64,000 nt of DNA from Rhododendron vialii (lineage: Eukaryota; Streptophyta; Magnoliopsida; Ericales; Ericaceae), in NCBI RefSeq assembly GCF_030253575.1, contig NC_080560.1, positions 38,983,001-39,047,000 of the forward strand, written 5' to 3'. This document shows positions 25,301-36,970 of the stretch, in pieces. Within the stretch, counting starts at the first letter, position 1, and the number at the start of each line of letters is the position of its first letter. Position numbers and translations under genes: made by a program. Below the pieces are notes generated by a model. The model made no database searches and was not told where the DNA came from. It saw only the letters and a list, made by a program, of their open reading frames with translations.

Positions 25301-26342
25301 CGCCTGTGCCAGGTCGTTTTTGGTTGCGCAACTCGTAGAAAGAACTCTCGGTAATCTGTTTAATCAGTTTTTTTTTTTTTTTTTTTTGATCCGAGTTTAA
25401 TCAGTTAGTAAAAGGATTCGGCACCCACTTTTTTAAGACAGACATTTTAAAATTTGTCATTTAGTATATCTTGCATAATTTTTATATTAAAAAATAAAAT
25501 ATGGAGTACTATCATAAAAAAAAAATCAATTGTGAAAATCAATTGACCTTAGTAAAAATTAAGTCAATCGGTTTAGTTTTTCAAATTTTTTCAGACTCAC
25601 TTTAATAATTGAGATTTTTCCTTTCACTAATCCCTTAAAAATTAAGTTGATGGGATATTGCTTCATATACTTTCGGAGCACATGAATCTTGTGATAAAGG
25701 GGGTGACTGAGTTTCAATAGTTAAACCTTTTGTTTTTTTATTAGAATAATGTGTTCTGAAATCATATTGAACGATACCTGATTTATGTGTTTTTGATTTA
25801 CTCACTTTTTAGTATTTGAAGAGTTTTAAAAAGTGAACCGTCATGGTCATAAGGTGGGGTATTTGTGTCCATGCACAAAACATTTATTATTCTTCCACAA
25901 CTTTTCATTACCCATAAAAAGTGGAGTGTAATAAAAATGTTAATACAATCCTAACACATGTCTCTAGAGCACATATTAACAAGACCAAAAAAAAAAAACA
26001 CTAAAGTTCTATTTGGAACTTATAGAAAGAAAAGAAAAAAAAAAAAGTGAAGTAAGAGAAAAGAAAGTGTGAAGAAAATGTTTGAAAAAATGCATATTAG
26101 ACTTGTAACTTTGTTTTCCTGTTTTCTTCTTAGTACTTTCTTTCCAAAAAAAAATAAAATAAGGGGAGGGAAATTTCTTCAATTTTATTTTTCTTTTTCA
26201 CTTGTTCTAAACAAAGCCTAAAAGAGAACTTGTGCTAATGTGGACGACTACAATGTCATCAAAGAATAAAAAGGAGTATATCTCATACAATGACGCTACG
26301 GTCACCACAAAAGTCTACCGCATAGTCCATGGCATGTCTATA
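25301..26342. other. Upstream region of the PPR gene
   Basis: AT-rich; no gene seen. The segment 26000-26220 has the vocabulary of the GTTTGGAACTTGT repeat group (TATTTGGAACTTATAG and CACTTGTTCTAAACAAAGCC at its ends), so it is probably an AT-rich MITE. Confidence 0.45.
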
Positions 26343-26636
26343 TAGGGCCTACTTGAGGTCCTATAAAAATATAAAAAAATATTCATAAATTTTAAAATAA
26401 GAGTATATTTTATTGTGCCTCGTAAAAAATTAGCTCAATTGAATATCGGTAAATATGTTTTCTGAATTCGTCCGGGCAAAACTGCTTAACTGTTCAGTTT
26501 TGCCCCTACAAATTCAGAAAACATACCTACCGATATTCAATTGGGTTGATTTTTTACAAGATTCCATAAAAATTATTTTATAATTATTGGATTTTTTTTT
26601 TGAATTTTTTTGAGGTCCGGAATAACCCCGCCCTAT
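26343..26636. mobile_element. Near-perfect hairpin MITE
   Basis: Left arm TTGAATATCGGTAAATATG...GGGCAAAACTG faces right arm CAGTTTTGCCCC...CGATATTCAA around a 10-base loop near 26487. The arms extend out to TGAGGTCC/AGGGC at both ends. The whole element is one foldback of nearly 300 bp; no coding capacity. Confidence 0.8.
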
Positions 26637-26954
26637 TTGTACGGTGGACTTGTGCGATGACTGTAGTCTCACATCCATGCATTGAATAAGATTTGTCAGT
26701 ATGATTTTGAACATGCGGGAGGAATTTGAACTTATCATAAACCTTAGGAGCCTAAAGTATTTTGATTTTTGCATTCCATTTTTTATTGATTGCGCTCTAT
26801 TTTATTCATGAAATTATTAGTAATTTTACGTTAAAAGTGGAGCACCATTAGTAAAAAATAGAGCGTGAAAATCAATTTCTTTAATTTAACCTCTATTAAA
26901 AAAATTTAATTTTAGGATATACTAGAAAAAAATCTGAGGATGTCGAATTTAGAA

Positions 26955-27175
26955 AATACACTTCTCTCTGGATTTCACGTGGTACTCATTCAGCGCATCC
27001 GAGCCGTTCGATACATTTTTGGACAGTTCGGATTGAAACTCTCTCTCATCTCACCCTAGCACTTTCTTTCTCATTTTCTCTCCAAATCTGAGCCATTCAA
27101 AAATGAAATAGACGACTCGGCTGCGCGAGCAGCATCACGTGGTATCCCCTCGGCACTGAAAAATTTTCCGGGCAG
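26955..27175. mobile_element. MULE-type MITE, family M, copy A
   Basis: The right border CACTGAAAAATTTTCC matches the family ends defined by the copy at 49568-49799. The inside carries GCATCCGAGCCGTTCGATAC, then a CT-rich middle, then the inverted partner GACGACTCGGCTGCGCGAG. Two CACGTGGTA words lie near the two ends. The left border is diverged. It stops about 228 bp before the HSP1-like start codon. Confidence 0.6.
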
Positions 27176-27402
27176 AAGTCCAACAAAAAATATCTGATCT
27201 TGTTCTTATTCTCTCTCTCTCTCTCTCTCTCCACGAAGGAGAGGTCCGAGAGGAGGTATCTCGGTTTTTTTCCATAATTATATTTCAATCAACATTTCCC
27301 AATCTTCTCAAAATCTCGATTCCCCAATATCTGATCTTGTTCTTATTCTTATTCTTATTCCCATTCCTATTCCTATTCGATTCCTCACTTCCGATCGATA
27401 TC

Positions 27403-28912
27403 ATGAGGGTGCACCCGCTGCCGAAGAAGCGGAACATGGCAAACCGCGACATGGACGGCGGGGAAACCCTAAGCGGCGGCTGCGGCGGGGTTCACAAAAG
27501 GCTCCGGCGACTCCCCCACGTCTTCAGCACGGTCCTCGAGCTCCCCTTCCCTTCCGACGCCGACGTCTCCGTCGAAGAAAGCTCCGATTCCTTCCGTTTT
27601 GTTGCTGTTACCGATGATGACGCCGTTATCGGCGACGGCGTTAGGGTTCACGCGGTGGAGGTTCACCCCGGGGTGACCAAGATTGTGGTTCGAAATGGAG
27701 GTGATGTTAGGAAATTTCTTCCACAATAATCATAGAACACTAAATACTAAACAAACCATTTAGGCTTTATTTGAAACTTGAGGAAAGAAATGGAAAAGTA
27801 ATTAAGAAGACAATAAGAGGGGAAGTTAAAGAGAAAATGTGGGAAAAATTGAATTTGTGTTTGAAATTCTTCCTTTCCTTTTCTGTTTCTTTCTTTTAAG
27901 AACCAAACAATGGAAGGGAAAATTTTAAACTTTTCTCTTCCTTTCTACTTCTTTCCCCAAGTTGCCAAGGCTGGGTTTGTTTGGAACTTGTAAAAAAGAA
28001 GAGAATTCTATGGTTTGGTTTGAGAGTTTGGTTGGAACTCTCGAAAAACTCCTTTCATTTAGGGCATTTTAGGGGGAAATTTAAAGAGAAATTGTGAGAA
28101 AATTTGAATTTGCGTTTGAAATTCTCCCTTCTCTTTCTTTAAGAACCAAAAGGAAATTTTTGAAAATGTATCTTCCTTTCTACTCTAATTTTTTCCCCCA
28201 GGTTCCAAACGGATCACGGAGCCTAGGGTTTGTTTGGAGCTTACAGAAAAGACGAGAAGTGAAGAAGAGAAAGGAAAATTCAAAAAAATTCACTTCTATT
28301 CTTTGGTTTGAGAGGTAAGTGAAGAGATAATTGCAAAATCAAGCTTTGGGAATAGGACTTTCCTTATTAATTATGGGGAGAGATTTTTACCCTACCCTAA
28401 TTGTTAACCGCACTCCCAAAGAGGTGTGAAAATTAATATATAGTGGATTTTCGCACCCTCAAATTGTTAAACTTTGGAAAGTGCAATCAATATGGAGTTG
28501 AGCGGTTAGCAATTTGGGGAGTAAGAAAATCACTCCCCATAATTATTCTCTCTTTTCTTTTCTCTTCTCTTTTTTTTTTTTTGATCGGCCTCTTTTCTCT
28601 TCTCTTCCACAAGTTCTAAACATAATATGCTATTAAAGTCTGTGAAATGAAAAGATAATGATTAATGACTATTCATTTGAAATAACATAAAATGTGAAAC
28701 TGAATTTCCTAACAGGGGAAGGTGGAGATGAGGTGGTGGAGTTGCTATTGGGGGAAGTGGACGTGTGGAGGTTTCGGCTACCGGCGATGACGCAGCCGGA
28801 GTTGGCAACGGCAGTGTTTGTTGATGGTGAGTTGATTGTGACGGTGCCAAAGAGCAGGGAGGTCGTGGGGGAGGTGGTGGGAGGCGTGGGGCGGCTTGTT
28901 CTTGTACAGTAG
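27403..28912 (+). CDS. HSP1-like small heat-shock-related protein (164 aa, 2 exons)
   Basis: Exons 27403-27700 and 28716-28912. The splice AATGGAG|GTGATG to AACAG|GGGAAG keeps frame and joins NGG to EGGDE. I chose ATG 27403 because the product then starts MRVHPLPKKRN, the family's conserved start; the 22 codons upstream only translate a TTATTC repeat. Landmarks are KRLRRLPHVFSTVLELPF (residues 32-49), VHAVEVHPGVTKIVVR (82-97), DVWRFRLPAMTQPELATAVF (115-134) and VDGELIVTVPK (135-145). The last is the alpha-crystallin-like strand. From memory the relatives are Arabidopsis At4g14830 and At3g22530. The family is annotated as HSP20-like but chaperone activity is not established. The intron holds several stacked MITE-like repeats and a MITE lies just upstream, so transposons surround this gene on the inside and out. 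Confidence 0.85.
27762..28215. repeat. Two tandem AT-rich MITE-like units in the HSP1-like intron
   Basis: Units at about 27762-27972 and 27972-28215 each open with a TTTGAAACTTG or TTTGGAACTTG motif. Each contains AAAGAGAAA, then TTGAATTTG and GTTTGAAATTCT, and ends near CCCCAAGTTGCC or CCCCAGGTTCC. They are diverged copies of the same unit placed head to tail. A related third unit begins near 28225 and ends near 28620. Confidence 0.6.
28371..28542. mobile_element. MITE nested inside another MITE in the HSP1-like intron
   Basis: Ends TTATGGGGAGAGATTTT and, reverse complemented, TTATGGGGAGTGATTTT. The subterminal TTGTTAACCGCACTCC pairs with a TTGCTAACCGCTCAACTCC counterpart. It sits within the third AT-rich unit (about 28225-28620), so it inserted later than that unit. 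Confidence 0.65.
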
Positions 28913-31473
28913 TATATACTTTGTTTGTCTTAATTTGCTCGGGATTTTAGCCTTGCAAATGCAAATTTAGTATCGACTCTGGAACTCTGTTTACATGAAT
29001 TTATGAATTAGTTGTTTACTATCTCAATCAAGAAGATTTGTGTATTTTGCTGTGCGTGTTGGATTGCATTTTATATTTAGCAATTTTGTTTTCAATTTCA
29101 ATTCATGTTGCAGCATAAATTTTGTTATGAGGACTGAGTGAGGACCCTTTTTTGGTATTTAGATGATTCGACTCAGATTGGTCCATGGGACTAGATACTT
29201 CATTGATCAGTAGGTTTTTTTCATTCTTTTGGGGACTTTTAGGCTTCTATTTGAGAGCGAATTTTGTTTAGTTTCGTTGTGGGCTTGTGAATTTTGTATT
29301 TGGTGTTTCCTTCCCTTTCTGTTCAAATTCCTGGAAAGCATACAGGCGCTATACAATTCTCTCCTTTCATTTTCCTCCATCTGGAAAGGCTTCATTTCCT
29401 CGCTGAGAAAAGTCGGGAAAGCAAACGAGTCGGAGGTTAAATCTTGTAAGGTTTCTTTATTCGGGATGAGCATTAATTTGGGCTTTGGCAATTTTTTTCC
29501 AGTTTGTGGGTTGTAACTTGTGTTTTTTGTTGTACACTGCTTCCTCCTTGTTTGCTTCCATGCTTTATAAGTTGTCACTCATACAAAAGAAAAAGTGGTT
29601 TTGCTTTAGGTTCTTCTGTTTTCTTGGCAACGTATTGCCATTTGTAGATTTGCTCTTCTTTGAGAATGTGCTCGACTGTATGATCATAATTTCCTCAGTA
29701 AAATGTCATCTAGCTTTATTTGCCACTTTCAGGTAACAACTTCATCTTAGGTGTCCTTTTGGAACCTTTACGTTTCATCGCTGCTTATTGATTTTTATTC
29801 AAAAATTCTTCTTGCCCGTTTTCCTTGCCAACCGGGTGTCTCGCGCCTTCCTAAGTCTAAATGGTGTTGCTGATGCAGAACTACTAGATAGAGCAGCCTT
29901 TCAAGGGTAGAATGTTTGCCACACTTGGTTAGAATGCATGTTAGATCATGGGAAGAAATCTGTGGAAGAATCCTCGAATAGTAGATATCTTGATTGGGTT
30001 CAAAAAGTATCAATCGTTCTTAGAAAATTTCGTAGCAAGCGTGAGGTTGCCTTTGAAAGTTCAAATGGAAGAGACCAAAGTAGTAATCTAAAGATTTGTC
30101 GACTGATACTGTTTTTGCACTTCTGATTTCTATTGGTTATACCAAAATCTGGCCAATGACACAGGAATGAAACTAGCATGATTCAAAACTCAGAACTTCT
30201 GATACAGGTGATTCTCTGTGTTGGGGCTCTCGATGTTTCTGCTATCTATGCAGAAACGGTTCATTGAAGTTTTACAGTTACTGTTGGAGCAGTTAATTTA
30301 GGTGGTTAAACTTCTGTGTCCAAAATGAGATATGGGTGATTGTTTTTGTTTTTCTATGTGAATTTCTGAGGCTGCAAAGTGAAAACTTTCTTCATAGATT
30401 CATTTACAGGTGCGATTTCCTTGTTCCCTCAAGGAGGGTACTGCTATGGTCTGATTACAATGAATGAAGAGAAAGTAGGCAGGTTTCCAGGTGAGTTCTC
30501 AGCAACAAGTCAAAGTTTTGTGGAACTTCTAGGCAGAAATATTAGGGGTTTTCTTGCAATAGATGCTGTATATGCAATTAGCTTTTCGCCAAACAAAAAA
30601 AAAAAAACTACTCCATTGAGATATCGGCTTAGGTGTTTCAGGTTGCGAAGTTATATATTACGGACGGATGAAATCACTTTATTCGTAAAAGCATTGCTTT
30701 TTCCCAGCTAAGAGGGAATTGGTACAAGCGCGGCTAAGGTTCTCTCGACTTTTGAGGACCTTACTATCTAGTTTTGTTAACCGCAGGCCCATCTCAGGTG
30801 TATCTCGATAACTCAAACAATGCATTGGCGCAAGGAGTGAACAAATCATTCTCGCAGAAGTCAGTCTGATTGGATATCACCATTCACAAAATCGTATCTT
30901 TCTTTTTTTTTATGAAATGGGCATCAATAATAATTTTGAGAATAGTCAGTCTTCAAAGCAAAAAGTGATCTAATTTACCCTTTTTATTATATACTATAAG
31001 TCTATATGAATGTAATTACTTAAAATAAAACGAACCTCTCTCTATTCTACATGGAATTTTCTCATTTTTATATCTTTTTATTCACTTTATACTCTCTCTT
31101 CTTTTTTTTTTTCCAGAAACATGTATGTTATTTTGTTTGGATAGGAATCTAAACGAATTATTTCGAAAAAGAAGACATGCCAACCTACTAATGCACAACA
31201 CAAATGGGAAAGGTTTTCACATATTTTTCTTTCCTTCGGTCCTTGTGCATCTAACAGTTACGAAGCTAGTTCTAGTGCTGTACTACTATTTTTTTTTTTT
31301 GATCCGCATGCTGTACTACTATTAAAATGATGAAAGGTCTAAAGTGATATGCCACGGATAGATAAAGTGGGTCCACTCTAATTTTCCCGCAGAAGTACTC
31401 ATCAGTTCTTTCCTTTTGTCATCCAAAACTACGAACTCACTCCTCGTTTCCTACTGAGAAAGAGAAACAAACA
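28913..31473. other. Gene-free stretch between HSP1-like and SecE
   Basis: About 2.5 kb with moderately low repeat content. No ORF carries a recognised domain; the longest, at 30379-30711, ends through an A-run. Its first part is probably the HSP1-like 3' UTR. An unannotated noncoding transcript cannot be excluded. Confidence 0.45.
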
Positions 31474-32013
31474 ATGGCTGCTCTTCAGATTTCGTTCCAA
31501 TTCCCATTGCTAAACCCCACAAAACCATCACCAAAACCCTACTCTCTCTCCAAATTCAAACCCACATCCCTCTTCACCAAACTCTCCACATTCAAGAAAA
31601 CAAAACCCGCCCAATTCACCATCAAATCCACCCAATCCACCAACAACAACAGCAAATCCCAAGAAGATGAAAACCCTAAAGATTCCGATGACGTCTCCGA
31701 ACCCCCAATTGCTACTGACGAGTCACAACCCGCAAACGCCGACGTATCGGATCTGGGTTCGCAGATCAAGAAGGCGATGGAGGAGAGAGAAGGAAGAGAG
31801 AGAGGAGGGGGTGGGGCGGATTTCTGGAGCGGTGTGGCGGAGGAGGTAAGGGAGATAGAGTGGCCGGCGTTCGGGAAGGTGGTGGGGACAACCGGGGTCG
31901 TGCTCGGGGTTATCGCGGGGTCCAGCGTCGTTTTGCTCACCGTCAATGCCGTTCTGGCCGAGCTCTCCGATCGGGTTTTCGCCGGAAAAGGGGTTCAGGA
32001 TTTCTTTGGGTGA
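31474..32013 (+). CDS. SECE1: Chloroplast preprotein translocase subunit SecE (SECE1-like, 179 aa)
   Basis: Single exon. SecE is the small clamp subunit that stabilises the SecY channel of the thylakoid translocase. Residues 1 to about 50 are a Ser/Thr/Lys-rich transit peptide. An acidic linker follows, then a short amphipathic helix and the SecE signature EVREIEWPAFGKVVGTT (residues 124-140; the invariant W-P lies at 130-131). One membrane span follows at about 136-162, ending in LTVNAVLAELSD. One span, as opposed to three in E. coli, is normal for plastid and cyanobacterial SecE. The ATG at 31474 is the only one giving a full transit peptide. It faces the prefoldin gene tail to tail. In Arabidopsis At4g14870 occupies the corresponding block position. 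Confidence 0.95.
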   Translation: MAALQISFQFPLLNPTKPSPKPYSLSKFKPTSLFTKLSTFKKTKPAQFTIKSTQSTNNNSKSQEDENPKDSDDVSEPPIATDESQPANADVSDLGSQIKKAMEEREGRERGGGGADFWSGVAEEVREIEWPAFGKVVGTTGVVLGVIAGSSVVLLTVNAVLAELSDRVFAGKGVQDFFG

Positions 32014-33220
32014 TCGGGTCGTGCTCGCTGTGTTCGGTTTGGGTCCGGCGAGGGACGCCGCAGGGAGAGCACCGTGTTTTTGATGCTCACGGCCAATGTC
32101 TTGAATGAGGTTATCTCAATGTTGTGGGCCACAAATTTTGGGATGGGATAATGAACTTGGAGGTTTAGCTTGATATTAATTTTTCTTTTCTTTTTTGTAT
32201 GGTGAATATGTGCTCGAGCAATGCTACAAACACAATTCCAGAGACAATCGTATGCAGAATTGTTAGGCGTATATGGACAGAATTGTTAGATGTACATAAA
32301 TTTATATACATCTAACGGTTGTATTTTAAAAATGTGTTCTTAAGACTTTTTGCAAGAGCAAATAGTTATTATTTTCTCTTGTAATAACATGAAATCAGTC
32401 AGTTGCCATAACACTAATATCATGTCGTAATGTATTTTTGGAGGTTATTTTTCATCAACTTGGATACTAGTTCTGATGTTATTTTTCAAATCCAAGTTGT
32501 TTAATGAAGTCATATTGCTAGTGGTTTTTGAGATTTCAAAGCAGAAAAATCTGGGGTATTTTTTTTGGCTGATTTGTCTTTGTTGAGACAAATCAATAAA
32601 AAATTGATACGAGACTATCAAACGTAATTTTTTTTTGCGAAACTATCAAACGCAATTTTTTTAGATAAAACAAAAAAATAAAACAGGTGACTTTGCCAAA
32701 ACACCCATTCGTTTATTTACATACGTAAAACTCAAAGACTGAGTAAGTTAATCAGCAGGAAAATATTGACTTTGGTTATCCTTTCTATTGCAGCTTTTCC
32801 TCTCCTAATCTTGGCTTGTGTTAACCGGACCAAATCAGCAAGAATAGAATAGCAACAACACAAGGGTATCACGGACTGGGCAAAATTCCACCCCATACGC
32901 ATCGATTGCATGTAAATCCCACCAAAGACCAAAATCTAAGCTCTTTTCCATCCATATCATTTGTAGATCATTCTTTCGCCAAATCGAAATACAAAAACTT
33001 TCACCAGCGATTCGGTGAAATGAAAGTCGAACATACTGATCAAGATGACCTAGAAACATACAGTAATTGCACAACCGTTCGTAAAATACATGACCAATAC
33101 ATTTGATCTAAAGGATAAACCAAACACCAAGTCTCGTACACGCGACAAAAGCCAAAACATCCTACCAAAAATTCAAGGAAAACCAAAATCAGAAGGAAAC
33201 TAAGAAACCCAAAAAGTAAA
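32014..33220. other. Convergent 3' regions of SecE and prefoldin 2
   Basis: No gene. A small inverted pair (ACAGAATTGTTAGATGTAC and TACATCTAACGGTTGT) lies at 32277-32325. Confidence 0.5.
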
Positions 33221-33664
33221 TCATTCATTTGCACCAGCAGGACCAACAAGAACTCCTTGTGCAGCACCTTCCTTCCGGGCACTGTCGTCCGATACTTCAT
33301 CGGATTTCCTAATCTTAATTTTGAACTTCGCCTCAAAATCTGCCATTTCCTTTTTCTTCTTTTCCAAGGCCTCATTAAGCCGGGCAATAACCTCCTCAAG
33401 TCCCTCCTTATTTCGCTCAACTGCTGGCAAGACCTCTTTGATGGTCCGCTCTACCAATACGCCTCCAATCATACGGAAGCACCGCCTTGATGGATCAAGT
33501 GGTTTTATGGCGTTGATGACCAATGAGTGCTCGCTTGCTTCCATCTCTAGTTCGGTAATTTTTGAATAAACTTGGTTGATTTCAGCTCTCATGGCACCAT
33601 AGATGTTGGCAACTGCTTGCTCATTTATTGGTTCCTTGCCTTCGGCATCAGCGTAACCAGCCAT
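33221..33664 (-). CDS. PFD2: Prefoldin subunit 2 (147 aa)
   Basis: Prefoldin is a cytosolic heterohexameric co-chaperone that hands unfolded actin and tubulin to the chaperonin; subunit 2 is a beta-class member. The protein shows the expected layout. A first coiled-coil helix runs about residues 13-48 (NEQAVANIYGAMRAEINQVY), a beta hairpin about 53-75 (KPLDPSRRCFRMIGGVLVER), and a second long helix about 77-117 rich in Glu and Lys. A short charged tail contains GVLVGPAGANE. ATG at 33664 gives MAGYADAEGKEP. Immediately upstream (coding sense) is TTATTTGTCAG|AATC ATG, a good acceptor, so the 23 extra codons open upstream are intronic. The likely first noncoding exon ends near 36547 (CTCCAAG|GTTCC), making a 2.9-kb leader intron that holds a SINE and a MITE. 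Arabidopsis counterpart from memory: At3g22480. Confidence 0.94.
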   Translation of the reverse strand: MAGYADAEGKEPINEQAVANIYGAMRAEINQVYSKITELEMEASEHSLVINAIKPLDPSRRCFRMIGGVLVERTIKEVLPAVERNKEGLEEVIARLNEALEKKKKEMADFEAKFKIKIRKSDEVSDDSARKEGAAQGVLVGPAGANE

Positions 33665-34155
33665 GATTCTGACAAATAAAATGAACAAGTTGAGTACCCC
33701 ACATAATATCCCCATGCTTCTACAGTTTGACAAACATCAAGAATAGAGAATACTTCTGAGCCCCTGAATTAGGGATAAATAAGTCCTCTTTGATTCAAAA
33801 TACTGAACCAGGCTTGTGCAGCATAGGACAAGAGATTCAATAAATGTATAAGAAATCAATGAATATTCCACGAGGTATCAAATATCAATCAGCTTGACGG
33901 CCACACAAGATCCAGCGGCTACTGTCGGGTTGCAAAAATTTGAAGTGCTATACTAAGAAACTTTTTCATTAACTTTGGGTATCTAGATTGTATACGCTAA
34001 ATTGCTAATGAATGAAATGTTTATACCAGCAGGAACACTGCTACAGTTTCACGAACAAAAACACACCCACAGATAAGCAACCCAGGGAAAAACAACACTA
34101 AATTAACAGAGAACGAGTATTCAAAGAAGAAAGTAAGCATAGCCAAACCCTCTCA

Positions 34156-34516
34156 GGGCATCTCCAACCCACTCTCTATTTCTCTATTTTGGAGGAAACT
34201 CTTGCTCTAATAACCCACCCTTTTTCCTACTCTATTTGTGATGACGATGTTTGAAAATCCAAATATGGAGTTAGAGAAAAACAAATGGAGGATCCTCCAA
34301 ATTCACTTTTTGAAAACAAAGATACAAAAATTATTAGATTTGGAATGAAAATAAATAACGATGGAGAAGCAGAGAGACTATTTGAAATGAAGAGATAGAA
34401 AGATATGTAATTGGAGTTTGCCCAATTAGCAAAATCCTCTATACTCACAATTTGATTATAAAATGTTAGTTTTCATTCTGTCAAATGGAGATCAGAGGGT
34501 GTTGGGGTGGAGAGGC
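34156..34516. mobile_element. MITE with GGGCATCTCCAACCC-type ends
   Basis: Left end GGGCATCTCCAACCC, right end reverse complement GCCTCTCCACCCCAACACCC. TCTCA flanks both sides (34151-34155 and 34517-34521). It sits in the probable leader intron of the prefoldin gene. Confidence 0.6.
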
Positions 34517-35561
34517 TCTCACATGTCTATCCCATGTCTTCACAATTCATGCATACCCAAGCAATCTATGAGTTCAGATCTTACGAGACACGCTTCATAG
34601 CGTATTCTTTCATGCCAAATGATAACTAATCCACACTTATGACAGTAATAAAAACTTAGGAATGGCACCCAAATAAAACGTAAAGCAAACAAGACAAGCA
34701 CTACAAAACACCAGTATTCTGCCATCCCAACAAGGGAAAAGCTCAAGGAGTGGGCACTATGAATCATGCATCTCAGTGTGCTCTGCCAGAATCAGGAAGA
34801 GTATTCAAAATAATTTCTTTGACTTCACTTACTCCAAGAATATATGCTCCTGTTTCTCAAAAGTTAGCATCACAAACGCTCATCAATCGTAGAGAAATCA
34901 AGTGAAATGCCTTGTCATAAATTTACAAGTACAAGCTCATAATATAATTAGGAAGAATGCTTGGGCAACGATGGTTTACTACACAAGGAAAGAAATATTA
35001 GAAGCTTTAATAGATCCCCTCACTAACATGGACCATATTGCACAAACTAGAACTGCATCAGTGGCTCATTTGTGTAAAAGCGCCAGGATAAAACTCCTTT
35101 GTAGGAATTCAACAAGTACTCATTTATTTTTCAGCAGTATTATAGTCCCACTATCGCCCCTATAGATTCCTTAGTATTGTTTGATTTTTTCAGTGGACAT
35201 AAGGGTATCCCCTCGTCGACACGTATTTCTTTTAACATGTGGAGTCAGCACCACAGAACCCTAAGGGTCCATGTAGTCCAACGTATGATCCATAAAAGTG
35301 ATTGTTCTTAACAGAATTAGAACAAAATGAATATGAACAAAAAAAAAACCAAGATTTTACTATAACTTTAAGATCCAAATGGAATTAAATCAGATTTTGA
35401 AGTCTTATTTGACATGACCAAAGTACCTAAAGATTGTGGTGAATAACTTTTTCTCAAGAAATGAACTAAATGCAGGAAGAAAAGGCAAGGCAAGGCAGGA
35501 AAAGAGAAAACTTGCAACGAACACAATTCTATGTAAACCACTCCTAAGAGCAGGACCACTT

Positions 35562-35757
35562 AACCCCAAGGGGTTTGGCTGAGTGGAATGAGACAGCAAC
35601 TAAAAGGCTTGCTTCCCAAGAGGTCGCAGGGTCGAATCTCACAAAAGCTAAATGTTCCAAACCTTGGGCCACTAGAGGTTTACTTGGTCATTGACTTCAG
35701 GACCACAAGATTAGTCGAGGTGTGTGCAAGCTTACCCGGACACCTGGTTATAGAAAA
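35562..35757 (+). mobile_element. Au-type SINE in the prefoldin leader intron
   Basis: Starts AACCCCAAGGGGTTTGGCTG; B-box-like AGGGTCGAATCTC; tail GATTAGTCGAGGTGTG...CCCGGACACC and an A-rich end. The 15-bp target copies at 35547-35561 and 35758-35772 differ by one base (AGAGCAGGACCACTT and AGAGCACGACCACTT). Same family as 24429-24669 but slightly older. Confidence 0.88.
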
Positions 35758-36505
35758 AGAGCACGACCACTTTAAAGCTACTGAATTCACATTTCAGTCT
35801 CAGTCACTCTCAAACAATTAAATGCCACTGATTTGAAGCATCACCACCAATTGAGCAATTTATCAACTTCTTCAGGAGCCATATACAAATAAGAACTCTA
35901 CCGCAATCCCCCTCAACGACTCTCAAAAGGAAAATGCAATGATCCTATGGTGAGTATGGTCCTTAACATTATTGCAGGGATTTTCTTGAATGAAGTCTCT
36001 AAAAAGCACTACCTCAATGAAGTGGAAATATAATATCTCTATCAGATTCAGACCTCATACGAGTAGCCCCAGGAATTTGACAATGAGGGAAATAATTAGG
36101 CAACTTTACTATCCACGCACTAAGTAAACAAGCGAACAAACGCAAAATAAAGTGTGCAAATTAACCTATTACATCGAAAGCCTAATTTCTACAAACAATC
36201 AACATATATCCAAAGCCCTAATTCATTTAACAAAGAAATAATAGAAAGCCCCATGTCATTTATCCTAAATATGTCCAATACACATCCGAATTCAATATCA
36301 AAAGCCCTAATTTGAAGTTCCAATGAGCGATACAGAGACCAATCAAGACTTCAAGAAGAAGAAGAAGAAGGACGTGAGTATATGTACGCAAATATGCAAT
36401 CAGTGAATCGATGACTTACAGTTATGTGTACAATTATTAACTAGAAGACCCACGTGAAGAAATGATCTAAATTCAAGATCGAAATCCAACATCAATGAAC
36501 CCTAA

Positions 36506-36510
<5 letters not shown>

Positions 36511-36545
<35 letters not shown>

Positions 36546-36620
36546 CCTTGGAGGCCGGTGCGGTGGCTTGAGTCGGCGTTGAACTTCGCTGATGAGTTTG
36601 CGAGGGCAATAGGGTGCGCT
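36511..36620 (-). promoter_or_regulatory. Probable noncoding first exon of prefoldin 2 and (GA)n tract
   Basis: A GA tract (36511-36542 on the plus strand) lies just inside the proposed donor GT at 36546-36545. The presumed 5' leader exon is about 36547-36620 on the minus strand. It is GC-richer than its flanks. The upstream transcription start is not visible. Confidence 0.45.
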
Positions 36621-36659
36621 TGTTTTGTTGTTTGCTTAACAATAATTGGAATAGTTGAA

Positions 36660-36970
36660 CTTTAGGCTTTGTTTGGAATCTATGAAAAATGAAAGGAAAA
36701 TAAAAAAATTTCCTTAGTCAGAGAAAGAAAAAGAAAATAGTAAGGAAAAGAAATGAGAAAGCTCTGGAGCCGAGGAAAATGAAAAGAAAGGAAAAAACTC
36801 TCATTTTCTTTTCATTTTCCTCGAACAAGAGAAATTTATTTTTCTCGTAATTTATTTTTATTTTCTTTTTACAATCAAATAAGAGAAAAGAATCTATTTT
36901 TTTCACATTTTTCCTCTTTTTTATTTTTCTTTTCTTTCTTTTCCTTTCCACAAGTTCCAAACAGAGCTTC
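36660..36970. mobile_element. AT-rich MITE of the GTTTGGAA group
   Basis: Left end GGCTTTGTTTGGAATCTATG, right end CCACAAGTTCCAAACAGAGC, which is the inverted counterpart. The interior is A/G- and T/C-run rich. It lies upstream of the prefoldin gene's first exon. Confidence 0.55.

Noticed and set aside
25053-25400. Gly/Val-rich and Pro-rich ORFs over the first PPR exon
   Set aside because: Shadows of the coding strand; only the minus frame gives PPR motifs and a valid splice.
27337-27402. Upstream extension of the HSP1-like protein
   Set aside because: It translates a TTATTC repeat and starts at a codon not conserved in the family.
31539-31946. Minus-strand ORF of 135 codons opposite SecE
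   Set aside because: It is an antisense shadow of SecE with no domain.
33665-33733. N-terminal extension of prefoldin 2
   Set aside because: The 23 upstream codons run into an intron acceptor and the family starts at the later ATG.
35562-35757. A tRNA gene suggested by A- and B-box-like words
   Set aside because: The boxes belong to an Au SINE with its typical tail; no cloverleaf is formed. The same holds for 24429-24669.
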